DNA of 64,000 nt from Augochlora pura (GCF_028453695.1 NC_135779.1:10862831-10926830), one strand, 5' to 3'. Shown: positions 11,001-24,725, counted from the stretch's first letter. The notes: generated by a model from the letters alone, not told the origin. Translations and numbers: made by a program.

Positions 11001-14000
11001 AGCGCTCTCGAAAACGACACAATTAATGGGAATGATCCAACAAGTTCTCGAAACAAGAGAAATCGATTCGACCGATTCCGTCTGTAGGAAACCTTCGCGA
11101 GTCAATTTGCCTAGCTGGATCCTCATTCCCTGAACGTAATTTCCTCCGTTAAATATTCCGCTGCGGAACCGCAACGATGCTGAGCGTAGCGCGAATCACG
11201 CACGACGTCCGGCGTATCGATTTTTCTAGCAGTGGACCGTTGCGATTTTTGTATACGCACTGCCACCGAGGGGCGCAGAAAAAACCAGCGATACGATAAC
11301 GCTGTGTTTCCCCGTGTTTTAACAGGGCCGAGCAAAAACGGCGCGGACGGGAATGAGAGGCGAGAGATTCTTCATGGCTTCGTTATCTTTGTTCCGGTGT
11401 AGGTTGCTTCTTAATGGAGGAACAGCGTTCGATTTTCCGCGCGAACGTTCAGTCCATCGTTGAGTCGTCTCCTCGGCCTCCGGTTTTTCCGCCCCCCTCT
11501 TTGTTCTCTCTTTCCTTATCGCAACGAAGAGAGCGTTTCTTATTTCGTCTGCGTCGCGGCGCGTGGAGTCGTATCGACGGCAGACGAAAACGACGAGGAG
11601 AGGCCGCGAAATTAACGGCGGCGCTTTCTCTCTCCCTCTCTCTTTCTCTCTGCTCCTCTTGGTCCCTTTCGTCGGGTAGTGTTTTAACTTGAATTTGCAT
11701 GCAAAAAAGCCCGAGGGCGACGGGAACGAAAAACGACGAGGACGACGACGAGAGGCTCTCTTCAGCGAGAGGATTCTCTTGTCACGGGAACGAGTCGCGA
11801 TATCGTTTTGATCGAATCGGGGCTTCCCTTTTTCTACCCGGCTCCGGGGGGTGGTAGCACGAGCGGCCGCTCGAGAGGGTTGCTCGTAGATGCGCGAAAA
11901 GAAAAGGCTCGGGAACTCTGCCAGGGGGAAGTGTACACGGTGAACCACCCCTAATGCGATCACCTTAAATTACTCGGTTGTTAATGGATCGATCGAACGG
12001 TTTTTCTTGCGAACGCTGTTCGCCGAGTCGTAGGCTCTTTTCAGCAGCTTGTTTGTCGTATTTTCAAGGCCGCCTTCAGCTTTTTTACAAGAAGTTGTTA
12101 ATGCCGGCTATTCGAAGCACTTAACGACGATGGAACGTGTCCGCAGTCGCGTCGCGCTCGAACGAAAAAATTGAAGACAAGGAGAGCTGGGTTTAAAGGG
12201 TGAAATTTGGATTTTTATAACAGCAGAGGATTTTTCTGTAACCTCGTTGTATCGCATTTTCGTGCCAACGATGATGCCTTTGTTGGATTATCAAAGACGC
12301 TTCGCGCGGGAAATATCAATTTAACGATGATTACGGTGGTGGTCTGAACGATGACTGCAAGACGCGCCAAAGAATGCAGTTCCATCACCTCGAATAGCCG
12401 ATCCATTCAAGAAAAAAAGAACGTCAATGGGAAAGGCTAACAACAGGATAATTTGAGGCGTTAGGTAGTTCGTCCTGTGCCGGGAGAAACGGAGACAGGA
12501 GACGGGATGAGAGAAAGAGAGACCAGAGAGTAGCTTTTTTCCATCTTGTTCGCGTACTCGCCGCGTCCTCGCGCGAGGCCGCCTTTAATCGATATCACCG
12601 CTCGTGGAAATTGGATCTTCGCGGAGCAGAAATAATTACTGGAGAGTTCGGTGCTCTCAGGCTCCGCGCGGCGTCGAGCCGAGCCCGCGCTGGCGCGGCG
12701 CAAAGGACGAAAGACTCCCGAAGGAAATTGTGATTTCATTTGCCTTTAAATGACGGACAGTTTTAAGGGAAAGAGACTGTGCCAGAGGGAAGGCTGGCTG
12801 AGCGAAGAAGAGCGGAGCTGGCGCGCCGAGTTTCGAGCTGGTCGAGCCGGGCCATTCAAAGGGGGTGGTTCTCCGGGAACTCTTTCAATCCGGCTCTCTT
12901 CTTAACGCGATGTTCTTTATTTGGTTCTCTTCTGGGCGCCGCTCGTTCAGCTCCTCGATATTGATATTGCTCGAGCGGACGTGCTCTCGTCCTCTCGTTA
13001 AACAAATCCAATAAACTTTTCGAGTGGCTGTCGCCGGATCCATGGAGGGCGCCGTCGTCGCGCAGCCTTGGACTTCTCGCGGGCCGAAGATTAAAGTCTT
13101 TAATTTCTCCGGCACGCCGAACCGGCGGCAGGCATTCCGACCCGAAATCAGAATTCCACGCAAGAACCGGGACAAACGCGACGTGTCAGACCCAGGGAAC
13201 GCATTCTTCCCCGGACGACGAGCCTCGGGAGCAGCTCTCTCTCTCTTTCTCTCTCCCTGGCTCTCTCGCGCGCGTTTTCTGGCCGGTCCTCTCTTTCCGT
13301 CGCAGCGCACCTAAAAACAATCAGCAGCCGGAGCTGAAAAGAGAGGAGCCGGTGGCGTTGGCGCGGCAACCGAACACCGGTCGTCGGAGATCCAGCTCGT
13401 ATCTGGGTGGATCTTGCGTGCGAATGTCCTTGCCGAAAGGGGATGAGAGAGCCAGGCCCGAGACAGAACCGGGGGGCGAGGCGAGGCGAGGCGCGGCGCG
13501 GCATCGGCGGCGGCGGCGGCGTAGCACAGCGCCGGCGGATCGATAGGGGTGGTTTCCACGGCCGCGCATGCGACCCGACGAGCCAATGGTCGCGCGAGGG
13601 TAGCTTCGACGAGCCGAAGCCGTCCTTGGCGAGCGGGGCGTGTGGGGCGGCCTAGGAGGCGGTGGAGTGCGCGTTCCGTCGGCCAGGGCCGTCGTCGAAG
13701 GCACCCTCCGATCAAAACTTTCTGCGTTTCGCCATTTATCGCGAACCCTTCCTTCCGCTTTCGTTTTTATCCAGCCGTCCCCTCGCGCGATCCTCAGAAA
13801 TCGTTGCACAAAAGATCCGCCGACCATATTTCACCCGTTTCTCCTTTACACGGCAATTATCGTCGGCAGTCCATTACTCGGACGTTGTTCATTCCGTAAA
13901 CTCTACTAATTTGCCATATCGGTTTCGCGTTACCCCTGTGTTCACAGTTCTGCTCGCAGTCTACTTTCGCTGGGCGACCTCTCAGATGCATCGAATCCGC

Positions 14001-14050
14001 AGCCTAATCGTCAAACTCCGTCGTGATTAATCAATATTCTCGCTCGTCTA
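11001..14050. other. GC-rich block, no supported gene
   Basis: Contains pyrimidine-rich tracts (about 11622-11665 and 13225-13262) and many overlapping open frames, the longest on - at 11319-11963 (214 codons, Arg/Lys/Glu-rich, partly generated by the CT tract). No domain or splice-bounded exon is recognised. Confidence 0.5.
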
Positions 14051-14230
14051 ACCGGAAATTCGGAAAAGTCGCACGAAACAACAAGAACGTGATTGATCGA
14101 CCAAAGTAAAATGCAAAACGTGTTTACGTAAGCTGTTCATCTAAACTGCTGATTCGTTTAATTCTGTATTGTAAAAAATGGGTTTCCAATCATATATGTA
14201 AATGAATTAAATTATATTAAAATTGATTTC

Positions 14231-17200
14231 GCGATCCAATATGTGCGGTTTCGGAAGCAGAGTGGAGGGAGCGAATTCAATGAAGCGGGGCGCAGTTTTC
14301 CGACAGCAGGTTGCGATCCTAATCCCGGAGCGCGGTTAGTCAGTAAGCTGGTTCTGCGAACCTGTTCGGAACCCGGTGCGAAGTGACCAGAGAACAGCTT
14401 CGTATTCGCCGGGGCTTGTGCACGGTGTTTGCGCGAGGTTTTACCGCGTCCGGACTCATGCTCTCCAGTGTCGGACAAGAACGGCAGCCTGTTCGTAGGG
14501 GTATCACGTATCGGCGCTACGCGGAGCATGCAGATTTCTGCATCCCCGTGTTTGTTATTCGGCCGATACCGGCGTCGCCGGGTTCTCCGGGGCGACAGCA
14601 GCTGTTCGGAGACGGCAATTTCTTCTGTCGCGTCGCCCCAACCTCGGAGAATTACCAGAAATTTTCCGTGCAATTTGGGAGGGAAGCTGGTGGGAGGGGG
14701 GTAGCTGCCTCGAGCAGAGATGTTTTATCGGGCTGAGTCGCAAGTAATTGCCGGTGCTGATAGCGAGGCGTATACTTTCCCGAAACCTCCAAGCTGTTGC
14801 CATGGTGGTTGCTTTATGATTAGGGATGAAACCGCCCGAAAGGACCGGGACCTTTAATCCCTCCGCTGGTCTACTTATTTCCAATCTACTCGCGGCTCGA
14901 ACTTCTTCGCGCAAGTGGTACGTAGTTCCCGTCGCGGAGGCGCCGCGTGGTCGCAGGATTTTGCCCCTGGTCGAGGGTGAAGGACTTCGGGCGAGGGTTG
15001 CCTGTTCCGCGCGCCGGTGTCGTCATCGTGCTAATTACCGAGAATGGTCGGTCGAAAAGAAATCTTGGCGTGTTGCTCGTAGGCGAAAACCGGAACGAGT
15101 CCGTCGATGAGCCTGAATATTGATGAGGGAACGGGAGCAACGCGACCGAGAACTTCCCCGCGAGCCTGAACGCCAGCGCGCGGCCGTGCTCGGCACACTG
15201 TTCTATGGGGTACACGGTGGTAGGTTATGCGAGGAGGAGCGCTGAACATTATCGTATTACCGACGTTGCCATAGAATTCTGGCGCACGTTTCTGAACCAG
15301 GTGTGCCGCCGCCGCTCCTGCCGCTGCATGGAAACCGGGCGTTTGATCCTATCGCTTTGCGTTCGCGTTATCTAACGTATCGATATTTAACGAGTGGCTC
15401 TCAAAGGCATCGCGGCTGCACCGCGGGGCTGCTCTCCGCGCGCGCAATGCACACGGTGCGCCATGCCGTTCCCCCTGAAACGATTTTCCCTTCGAACCGC
15501 TCCGCTAAACCGTTCGTAATTAAAGGTACGGCCTATCGGCGATTATCGTTCACGACCCGTTAAAGAACCCATGCGCCGCTTATCTCCGATTTTACCGCGA
15601 GTCTGTCTGCCTCTCGCGGAAAAAAGAACCCGTGTCTACCCGTCGAACCTTGTTAGGGAATAGTAACCTCGCGAAAGGAGAAACGTCTCGCTTTGATCAG
15701 CCATGGGTTTCTTTCTTTCTCCAAAATTCATCGATAATGCTCTGCGCATCGTTCGACAATTTTTCCATCTTCTTGGAACATTTTATTACTCGCCAATCGA
15801 TGCGGCTATCCGCGGCTGTTTTCTTTTTTTTTTTCGTTTCACAGCAATCGATCGTTCTATTGCACTCGAACGGCGAACCGAGCGTCGATGTTCGCACCGC
15901 GGAAAGTGTAAAGAACCATCAATTATATTTGATCCAATTATTACAGTTACGAGTATGAAAACGCCGTCTTAAAAGTGGAAGTGTTCGTTTCCATCTTGAT
16001 AGATGATTATGTCGCCGAGCACGATAGCATCGAGGAGAACAAACGACCGCAGGAGGCGTGACCGGTGGCGTTGACTAGTTACGGCGGAAATTTATTTATC
16101 GAGAATCACCGGCCGATAATTAACGATCGCCCCGAGCTGCTCCGACTTTACTACGGCAATAATTGAAAATTGCCCGTGCTGCTCTCGACTCCGGCCGGCT
16201 TGCGACACGCCGACAGAGGCTGTTCTCGCGAGATCGAGACGATCGCGGGCCCGCTATCGGTTGCCGCGATCGTTCCTCGTTACCAATTAGTATCTTGTTG
16301 TAACAAGTGATTACGCGCCGCTCCCGAGCAACGAGCACTTCGCTGTCAATAATAAACCGGGAGGGAGAAGGGAGTGCTCTCGATGCTCTACGGACGAGAC
16401 GCGATCGATGAAAGATGAAGGTCGCTCCGAGGCATAGCTCTCTTCGGGATAGCTCTCCTTCTTCGTCGCTCGACCTTTCGTGGTCCCCGTGGACTCCTTA
16501 TTCATCCGATCTCATAAATTACAGGGACGTCGATGTAATTCGGAGATCCGCCGACATACCTAGTTGGAGAATCTGACACCCGGCGGAGAAAAATTGCACA
16601 ATCCTGGCCAAAGTTGGTATTCCTAATGTATTCGTATTGCGTTCGTTCGGATTCATTTTTATTGCGAGTTTATAAGAACGACAGCCTATTGGCGAACAAC
16701 CTGTTAGGACATCGTACGCGGCTCTCCCATAAATCAGCTTCAATAAACAGTCTCGAGGACTGCGGTCTAGCCTCGACTTTTGACAAAGGTTCCGATGATA
16801 TTCTCCTAAACGTTCCGGGCAACTAGTGACGTCCTCCGTTGTCGGGTGATCGTCGCAAGTCTGTAGAGACAAGCTCGTAAATCGCTGCGCAATAAACTAG
16901 TCACGATGGCCAGCGATTCGTGACGGCATCGGCCGCAGCACCTGTGCAGGTAGTGCCGCGCCGCGCCGCGGAGCTGCCTGCGAAGAGGGGACAGGTGTAA
17001 ACGACCCACGCGACCGTCCGCCCTTTCCCTGCAACCCTCCGGCGAAATTTCCGGGCGACAGGTGCGGCAACGCGTGTCGTGTGTCCCGAGTCGAGTCGAG
17101 TCTCGAGTAGAGTCCCGGCCGAGATAACGCGGGATCGACCACCGCTTGAAATTCCGCGGCCGGTTCGCGCTCATTAGCGGGTCCCGGCTGCCGCGAGTCG

Positions 17201-18200
17201 ACACGCCCGAACGCGTCGCGGCAGCGTGGTCGATTGAGAATTATCGCGGAAGTCACCGGCGCGTCGCCGAGAGGAAAAGCAATCGACACGGGGTCCTTTT
17301 ACACAGCCGATCGCGGAGCACCGTCGTCTCGGAGTCCTCGAGCAAGAGGAGCATCTACACGGGGATAAAAAGGAGAACGAAACCCAACGATCCTCCGGCT
17401 CCCGCAATTACCGCAGTCACGAGGATGACCGGAGACCCGGAGTTTTCAGCCGGCGCCGATAGCCGAAGATATTAGCGGGCCGTCGCGATCTCTCCGCTCT
17501 GACATTTAGACGTTGCTAAATGGACTGTAACCGAGAGCGGCTGCGAACACCGTGGCCCAAGGAAACATTAAATTGGCCTCACTTCTGGGGCCATTGCTTC
17601 ACATTTCTGGCCTAACACGATCCCTATCGCCTTGGAAAACCGTTCTACCATCCAAATGTCCTTGCCCCGGCGTGTTTCGCGCGCCGCCGGCACAATTCTT
17701 CCATCTCTCGACTTTCGAAAGGACGAACGAACTTCCACCACAAGAAACCTTCGAAAATCGCGAAGCACGGAGAACACACTCTCGGGATCCACTGAGATGA
17801 CCGATCTGGCAGCTTCCGATCGCCTGCCACGATGAAAAACAGGCCGGTCCGTTCAGATTGTTAATCGCGGCGTGTATCGCGGAGAGAAGCGGCGAGGAGC
17901 GGCGGCGAGATTGTCGCGCCACCGAGAAAAAGCGCATTTGCCACGTCATTTGAGCGGGCGCGGGTTAACGAGCGGACGGGTCGCCGACGGAGACGGTTCT
18001 CTCGGTGGCCGTTGTCCGGCGTTTCTTTTTGCGCGCAGCCTCGCCTTCCCCGCGGCAAGCGAGAGAGGAGAGACACGGAGAAGCAGATGCGGCGCGAGGT
18101 GCGCGCGCGCAGCCCAGTTTGAAATTCGTGGCGCGTCGAGCCGAGCCGCGCCGCGCCGCGCCACGGATCCTCCTCGGGGGCTGTGCGTTCCTTCCTCTCC
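14231..18200. other. GC-rich sequence upstream of the candidate first exon
   Basis: No gene is supported. Open frames are overlapping and domain-free. The last kilobase before 18.2 kb is increasingly CpG-dense, with GCCGC repeats at 18144-18163, consistent with promoter-proximal sequence if the first exon call is right. A precise transcription start cannot be fixed: no initiator with a correctly spaced downstream element was found. Confidence 0.35.
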
Positions 18201-18860
18201 CGGCTTTCGTTCCACGTCCGTTCGTTCGTTGGGTTCGTTGGTTGGCTCGCTCTCGCCCGCTCGGCACCACTCGGCATCGCTGGCTGAGCAAGTCGATCCT
18301 AAGGTCGCAGTGTCGCGCACCGCGAACAGGGAGTGTCTGTCGCGAGGGTCTACGAGCTGGCTCCGGATCCGCGGAAATTCCTGAGCTCGCGGCCGCCGTT
18401 ATGGTGTTTTACGCCGGCCGGGGGTCTTCCTCTGCCGCGGAGCAGGCGAATCCGCGTCCGACCGGCCCGGTCCTTCCCTGATCCGAGCGCCGAGTGTCGC
18501 AGACAGAGCCGGAAGGAAGGAGGACTGCTTGAATAGAACGGGGAGTGTGTGGCGGTTCTCTCTCGTTGATAGATTGCCATCGAGGGTATCTCTCGGTTGT
18601 TGCTCCCGCGCCGAACCCTGCGATAAGAACAAGCGAACGCGAGTGGCTCCGGAACAGTTAGTTCGCGGGCTCTTCTCGTCGCTCTCGGTTATCGTTCGCG
18701 AGTGATCCGGAAAGGCCGGCCGCGCCGAGGGTCCAGCCTCGAGCGAGCTTGGCTCCTGGGACGCCGGTGTCTCGGGCGTTCGGGGTCTCTCGAGCGCCGG
18801 CGGGATGACGAGACGCATCGGGAGCCGGTAGTTCGTGGTTGGCAGGGATGTCCTCGTGAC

Positions 18861-19279
18861 ATGTTACCCCGTGACCTTTGCTGGCGCGACTACAACGTCC
18901 TCCGCGGAGAGGGTCGTCTCCTGTCCGTGCACGGGTCGAGCGAGGATAACTGCCGATCGGTGTCCCTTCATCCACGTGGGGTCGAGTACCGGTTGCTGCC
19001 ACTGGTGCAGCTGAAGCCTGACTTCGGGATCCCGTATGTTCTCTGCTGGCGCGTGCCGAACGCGGTTCACAGGGTCCAAGTACCCCTTCAGCACCATCAG
19101 CACCGGCAGCACCACCACCATTACCAGCACCACCGCCAACGGCGTCGACGACACTTCCAGCAATCGGGAACCCAGCGACGGCACCCTGCCTCGTTCACCA
19201 CTTCCGCCAGGTTTCCTTCGCCGTACGGCTGTAGTCTGCAGCGCGGGGACCTCGCCGTGGTGCCTGGTATGGAAACAAG
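18861..19279 (+). CDS. Candidate first coding exon of an unidentified gene
   Basis: The frame starting at ATG 18861 (purine G at -3) stays open to a strong donor, ACAAG|GTGAGC, at 19279/19280. It would encode about 140 residues: a mixed N-terminal part starting MLPRDLCWRDYNV, a His/Gln/Arg-rich stretch from CAG/CAC codons at about 19085-19160, then a Ser/Pro-rich end. Wobble positions are about 79% G or C over the first part. The same exon is also open in the next frame from ATG 19036 (Ser/Thr-rich, nearly all codons ending in C) and on the minus strand (18864-19316, with a Val/Leu-rich membrane-like segment). The donor supports the + strand, but the frame is unresolved. The exon could even be wholly 5' UTR. 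No family is recognised, so no function is proposed. Confidence 0.3.
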
Positions 19280-19285
19280 GTGAGC
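19275..19285 (+). other. Splice donor ending the candidate first exon
   Basis: ACAAG|GTGAGC matches the consensus MAG|GTRAGT at nearly every position. It follows the longest stretch of GC-biased open frame in this part of the window, and the sequence after it loses that bias. This is the main reason for placing a + strand exon here. Confidence 0.5.
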
Positions 19286-21125
19286 GCCGAATAGTTCCCG
19301 AGACCACCCCGACCATCCCCGTTCATTGTCGCCGGCAAAATTCTCTCTCGCCTTCGCCCGAGTCCCTCTCGTGGTGCCTCATCTCTCAGGTATTTCATTG
19401 TCCCCGTTACAGCCCGCTGCGACGTTCGAGGAACTTTGAATATTTCCTTTCATCCTCCGCAGACACTCTTCTGCGACCCTTCGGTGATCGTCTCTATTGT
19501 TAGGCAAGGATGTCCTTCTTGGAATTTGAGCAAGTGTCGGGTCGTCTCGAAAGTGTTCGGTTCTGATGGAGTGTGGTCGGATGAGATTGGTCGAGGCTTT
19601 CGTTTCGAGATGATTTTTCAAACAAAAATTAGTTTCTACGGTTTTCGCAGCCAGCCGGGGCTCGGTCTACCGAGGATTCTCCGACTGTCTCGGTGCAACT
19701 TGTTAGACTCGACTCGCTTCGCATGCAAAATACTTGTGAGGGAGAACCACCGTTCACAGACACGTTCACAGACCCTTCCTCGGACCCTCTCGCGAGCGAC
19801 GCCAGCACGTTGCCAAACCCCACGACGCTGGCACACCCTTGTCCACCGGTGACAGCGGAGTAGAAACATTTCGTCGTCACCTCGCCGCGCGAAATTCGAA
19901 ACCGAACAGGTGTTGGCACAATGGCGGAGCCGAGTTGTCGATTAGCATACTATACAGACTGGGTTTCGACATCGCGACGCTTACGCGCGTGACTCGCACG
20001 ATTCTTTACCTGGCTAAAGTATTGATGCGACGATTGCCGCGTCGACGTTGTTCGTGTCCCACGTCTTATCGCGATTGAAGAAACGCGAAATAAACCGAAC
20101 TCGGGCTTGATACGAAGCAGTAATTGTTACTGGGTCATTTTTCTTCAAGTTTCGTGCAACAATAAAGCGCTCGCGTACCAGGACGAGGAAAAACCGCGTT
20201 GACGACGCCTGTCGCGCTTGTTCGCTGTTGTCGACAGATTTCTTCGCCCTCGCGGTTATGATCCTCCGCTGCCACGGGCACTGAACTCTGCGGGCAACAG
20301 TTCCTTTCGAACCGGACTTGAAAAGTGGAGTGATCCTCTCCCGACAGTCGTTCGCGCCGCGATCAGACCGGAATATTAAACCGACCGGATCGTCTCCGTG
20401 ATCTCCGACCCGCAAACTGCTGCTGAATACGCTTTGCAAACTTGAAACGTCATTCCCGGACTCCGTGGCCCCGAATATTATACCTTGGACGGTCCACAGT
20501 GGTCAACGACTCCTGCTTTTGCTTCTGCTTACCATTATTGCCGCCAGTTTCGAACTCGACGTCGTTCGTGTCTTCGTTTATGCCGAGTTCCTTCGAACGT
20601 GACTTTAAAAACATTTCAACGAAGATAGTTTTCTCATTTCGGGAGTCGACGAATTTTAATGGAGATAATCCCCGACGATGGTACCAGAATCCGGCCTGCT
20701 CTCGCGAGGAAAGTTCAGTTATGCATCATCCGCTCGGCTATGAAAAATCGGCGGAATCGATGGGGACCGGATTCCGCTGACCGAACAGTGCGAACCGTTT
20801 GCGGCAGCTGAGCTGGCACGTACGGCTTAAAAGCTCCCGGAGCTCCGGGCTATCAGCGATTTCTTCTCAAGTTTTTACGTCCCGCGGCGCTCGCAGAAAA
20901 CCGCCGAAAGAACTCGAATCCCGGGATACCGACTCGCCAACTTGGTATATTTCCCGGTCTTATTGCCGATCGTTTCAACTTTACAACCGCGACGATGTCG
21001 GACAGCCGCAGGACCAGTAACCTGCGAGTTTCCGAGCGTTCCACCCCGGTCGATTACGCGGGGAGCGACTATCGAGGACAATCCGTCTCTTCGATCGGCG
21101 CACGGTGCAACGATACACTTTATCA
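19280..21125 (+). other. 5' part of the presumed long intron
   Basis: The sequence becomes progressively less GC-rich after the donor. Open frames here are domain-free. CTCTCAG|GTATTT at about 19384-19395 resembles an acceptor-donor pair but lies only about 110 bp past the donor and has a weak donor half, so it is not called. Confidence 0.35.
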
Positions 21126-21128
21126 TTG

Positions 21129-21340
21129 TGGACATTATCGGCCAATTGTCGAAATTTTGTATAGTAGTTTCAATAAATCTTTAATAAATACAGTTAATTC
21201 TCTCCAATATTTTCTCAGTTCGTAAACAAACGTGAACAATTTAGGAATAGGAGATGCGATTATTCGAGCCTTGTGGCTCGTTTTAATTGTTTTTGACAAT
21301 TGACCAAATCATCCCATATTGTCCATTCCTGTTTACAAGG
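21129..21340. repeat. Foldback repeat, copy C of the 3088-3257 family
   Basis: The left arm GGACATTATCGGCCAATTGTC (21130s) is roughly inverted at 21293-21332 (GACAATTGACC, then ATATTGTCC). GAGCCTTGTGGCTCG at about 21268-21282 matches the palindrome in copy B. Divergence is high and the exact ends are not clear. Confidence 0.4.
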
Positions 21341-21930
21341 TGACAGACAATTGGAGAGAATTTACTTTAAACACAAAGAAGTTTAAGAAGCAGAAGAGAA
21401 TTAAGGAGACGAAAAATTGGCTGCTAATAGCTGTGATAAATAAAATGAATCTAATGCACACACATTATATACATATATACATTATATACATGAATTCGAT
21501 TTCCTTTTTCAAATCTTCTTACTGAAAAAATTAATTTGGGTATTCTATGCCTTGAATTAAATCGGGATATTTCTTGTAGGATATCATTGTCAACAATATT
21601 TCTAATAATATGCATTAAATTTTGAAGACTTATAAACCTATAATAATTATTTGCGGATTTTTATACAAAATAAGTATTGCCTGCGTGCAAGAAATACAAA
21701 CTAAATAACAATCTGATTCATTTTTTAATCCTTTTAATAGATTAAAAATAATACACTGACATTTTTTAATTCTTTTAATCTTCCTACTGTGTCAATGTTG
21801 GTGCTACCCAGTTTCGCCACAAATGCATAAAATTTGCAGTCTACTAATGGTTTAATGAAGTCACAGTACAAAATGGCGGCAGTAAATTTTGGCCAGCGAT
21901 GCCCAAGAAGATAGGTGTTTCGTACCACCG
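21341..21930. other. AT-rich island, nothing recognised
   Basis: Very AT-rich, with TATATACA-type short repeats at about 21466-21492. No coding or transposon signal is seen. Confidence 0.5.
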
Positions 21931-24464
21931 TGCAGCTCCCCGTGATTCACCCTCCTGTAATCGAACCCGCAAACGCGACTCCTCGTCATCCGCGCGATGA
22001 AAAATGCAGAGGCCGTGCGGCCGTCCCGATACTCGTCGACGGACTCGTTATTTCTTCGTTAAAAATGAATGAACGCCGTCGTCGTGCGTCGGCCCGGGTC
22101 TGGCTGCCCTTCCACGTAGCTCGTAGACCCGGCAATTTATCAAACGTATTAACTGTTGTTCGTATCGAGTCGAAGCCGGTCGCCGCTCGTCGTCGCGCTG
22201 CGTCTCCTTCGCGTCGCGTCGCCTCGCGTCGAGCGAATATTCAATTAACGCCGCGTGTCGGCAGGCACCTGACGATACCTCGACTTTTCTTCTCCGAACG
22301 CATAATAGTCGAGTTTCTCGGTCGATTCGTTCGGCGGCCGATGAAAAGAAAAATTACATTGTTTCGTAACCCTGGTGATACATGATTCACCACACGGAGG
22401 ACTTGTTCCTACCGTCGCACAATGCTGCAATTTTCTTTTCGGGTCACGCAAGATCTTTTAAACGCTCGCATTCGAACTAGAACGCGAGCGTGTCATTTAA
22501 GAGAATCGAGATACGGTGCTGCAGCGCGTTTATCGCTCTTTTTTGCCTCGTCGCGCAGTTCTTGTTTTATAAATGTTTCTCAGCGCGAGAGATTTTTCGA
22601 TTGAAATCGACACCTAGATGTAAACAAGTATCATTAAATTGTAAATTGAGCCGGCTATTGTAAAGTGACCTAAGTACGTTCATATTAAAATCCAGATATT
22701 TAAGGATTTTGCATTTTAATAAATTTAAAAGTATTGGTAACTGATAACATGCTGCTACAATAGTTTTCGTGTTTCTAAGGATTGTTACGTGCTAGAGACT
22801 TTGCTGAAATAAAATTAATTGTGACGTAGAAATGTAAATATTAAAATAGCTGGTTTGACGTATTTTCAAAATGGACTTTCTAAATCACCTTCTAAATAAA
22901 CGGTTCAATTAATGCTTCGGGAAGAGAGATCATCTAATAGAAGACAATTCAACGCAGACGTCGTTATTATTGCACTTTCTTTAAGAAAGTTAAACAGTCT
23001 CCGTTTACTCAACGAATAAATAAAATTGCATCAAATTAATTAAATAAGTTCGCTCGAACAGCAGATTTCGACGGATCCATTCCCGATTCCCCAACTATCA
23101 CAAAATCTATTGCTAGTAGGGGAGGGTCTAGTGATCTATAGAAGTCTACTAGAGGAAACCGTGGTGATACGAGATCACAATGACGTCGCGCAGCGTCGAA
23201 ATCGCGGGTTGCCCATGACAACGCGTAGCCGGCACGATGACGGCGCGATCACTTTCATTTCGGCTGGCCTTCACCCTCGCGGACGACCTGCGGGAGAGGA
23301 TGGCCGAGGTCGCAGCGGCTTCGGAGAGGTTCGTCGTTCGTTTCGAGTCCTTCAGTTTTCTATTCATCTCGAGGGCAGGAATCGTGTCGGTGAGCCGACC
23401 CGATTAGACACATTTTTATCTCGGAATCTAAGGAAGCCGAGGCCGTCGCGAGGATTCACGAGGGCTCGGTGTACCGCTGTGTAATTTCAACGGTGCGCCG
23501 GGTGTCGGAGCTGGGCGGGGCGAGGCGAGGCGGGGGGGAATTGGTGGTGCAGGAAATTCTAATTTTTCAGGGACGCGTTCGTGTGCCACGAGAGAAAAAG
23601 GGGTCGGTGCCGGCTATCGTCGCAACTGAAATTGCAGCGTTCACGAAAGCCGGCAGGCGTTATCGATCCCCGGCTGTCCGTGCTACGTACCGTCGCGTAC
23701 GTACCTACGTGCTCGTTATCGCCCTCTTAAAGCAAACGACGCTTTATCTGGATAAACGGTGAATAAAAGGGACAGAGGAGAACTAACGCGATATCGGCCG
23801 CGTATGAAAGCGGAGATTCCCGGGTCTTAATGTCCCACCGCAGCGTCTCGTCGCGCCGCGACGACTCGACCCTTATTACAGGCTCAAACGCTGGGGAGCG
23901 AGCCGTCGGACGCTCGAGGAATTTTTTCCTTTAATTATTCAACCTCTCCACCCCCGCTCGAATCTAGCTGCTGCGATCTTTGCCGCGACGGTGATATCGG
24001 CGCGTTTGAAACCGCACGGAACCGCTGTGCCCGCGTGCCCTGGCGGGTTTAATTCGCCTCCGGCTGCAAATAGGAGCGACGTAAAAAATTAGCAAAGATG
24101 GCATAGTTAACGGAATTAAATAAATTCGACTTCCTTCGTGTTGGCTACGAAATTGCGCGCGCCATGTCGGCGGTCTGTTGTGCACGCATTAGAATAGGTT
24201 CGCCGCGGTCGGACCGGTACTATGGCTTCGAACTATGCGTACCAAGTTCATACAGGTAATCTAGTAGACTTTATTAACGGTTTAGGAAGGTTCGCTCAGG
24301 CGATTAACGGGTTAAAGGCTGTGTTAGTCGTCGATGATTCACAATGTAAAATTTAAAAAATTGTATTCTTGTAGGGCAGATGTGTGGGTAGCGAGCAGAC
24401 TACCATTTATTATTCATATTTTCCTCTTTGAAGTTGACTACATTTACTAGCCATCAACGGAACT
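21931..24464. other. Mixed block without supported genes
   Basis: GC-rich at 21931-22610 and 23041-24240, AT-rich at 22611-23040. Open frames are short and overlapping. A (GCGTC)-like stretch occurs at about 22190-22235. Nothing is recognised. Confidence 0.45.
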
Positions 24465-24725
24465 TTAACACGTTCAACCCGGCGCATTTTTTCGAAGTCC
24501 GTACGGTCGGGGGCTTGATATTACCAGTTGTGTATTCGTTTGGCGGCGCGTGTTTGTTTCGCTATTTTCTCTATTGTCAGTGGCTTGAGTCTGAAGTCAG
24601 ACATTGTTGCGTGAAATTCTTATAAAGTACTTATAAAACTTTATTTACGAATTGTGAAATATATGTACAAATAAAATGCAATGTCTGTGTACCACCGGTG
24701 GTACACGCCGGGTTGAACGTATTAA
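24465..24725. mobile_element. TTAA-flanked MITE (261 bp), piggyBac-like
   Basis: The left end TTAACACGTTCAACCCGGCG and the reverse complement of the right end TTAATACGTTCAACCCGGCG agree at 19 of 20 positions, and both begin with TTAA, the piggyBac target duplication. A palindrome ACCACCGGTGGT lies just inside the right end. There is no coding capacity. The high similarity of the ends suggests a fairly recent insertion compared with its neighbours. Confidence 0.7.
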
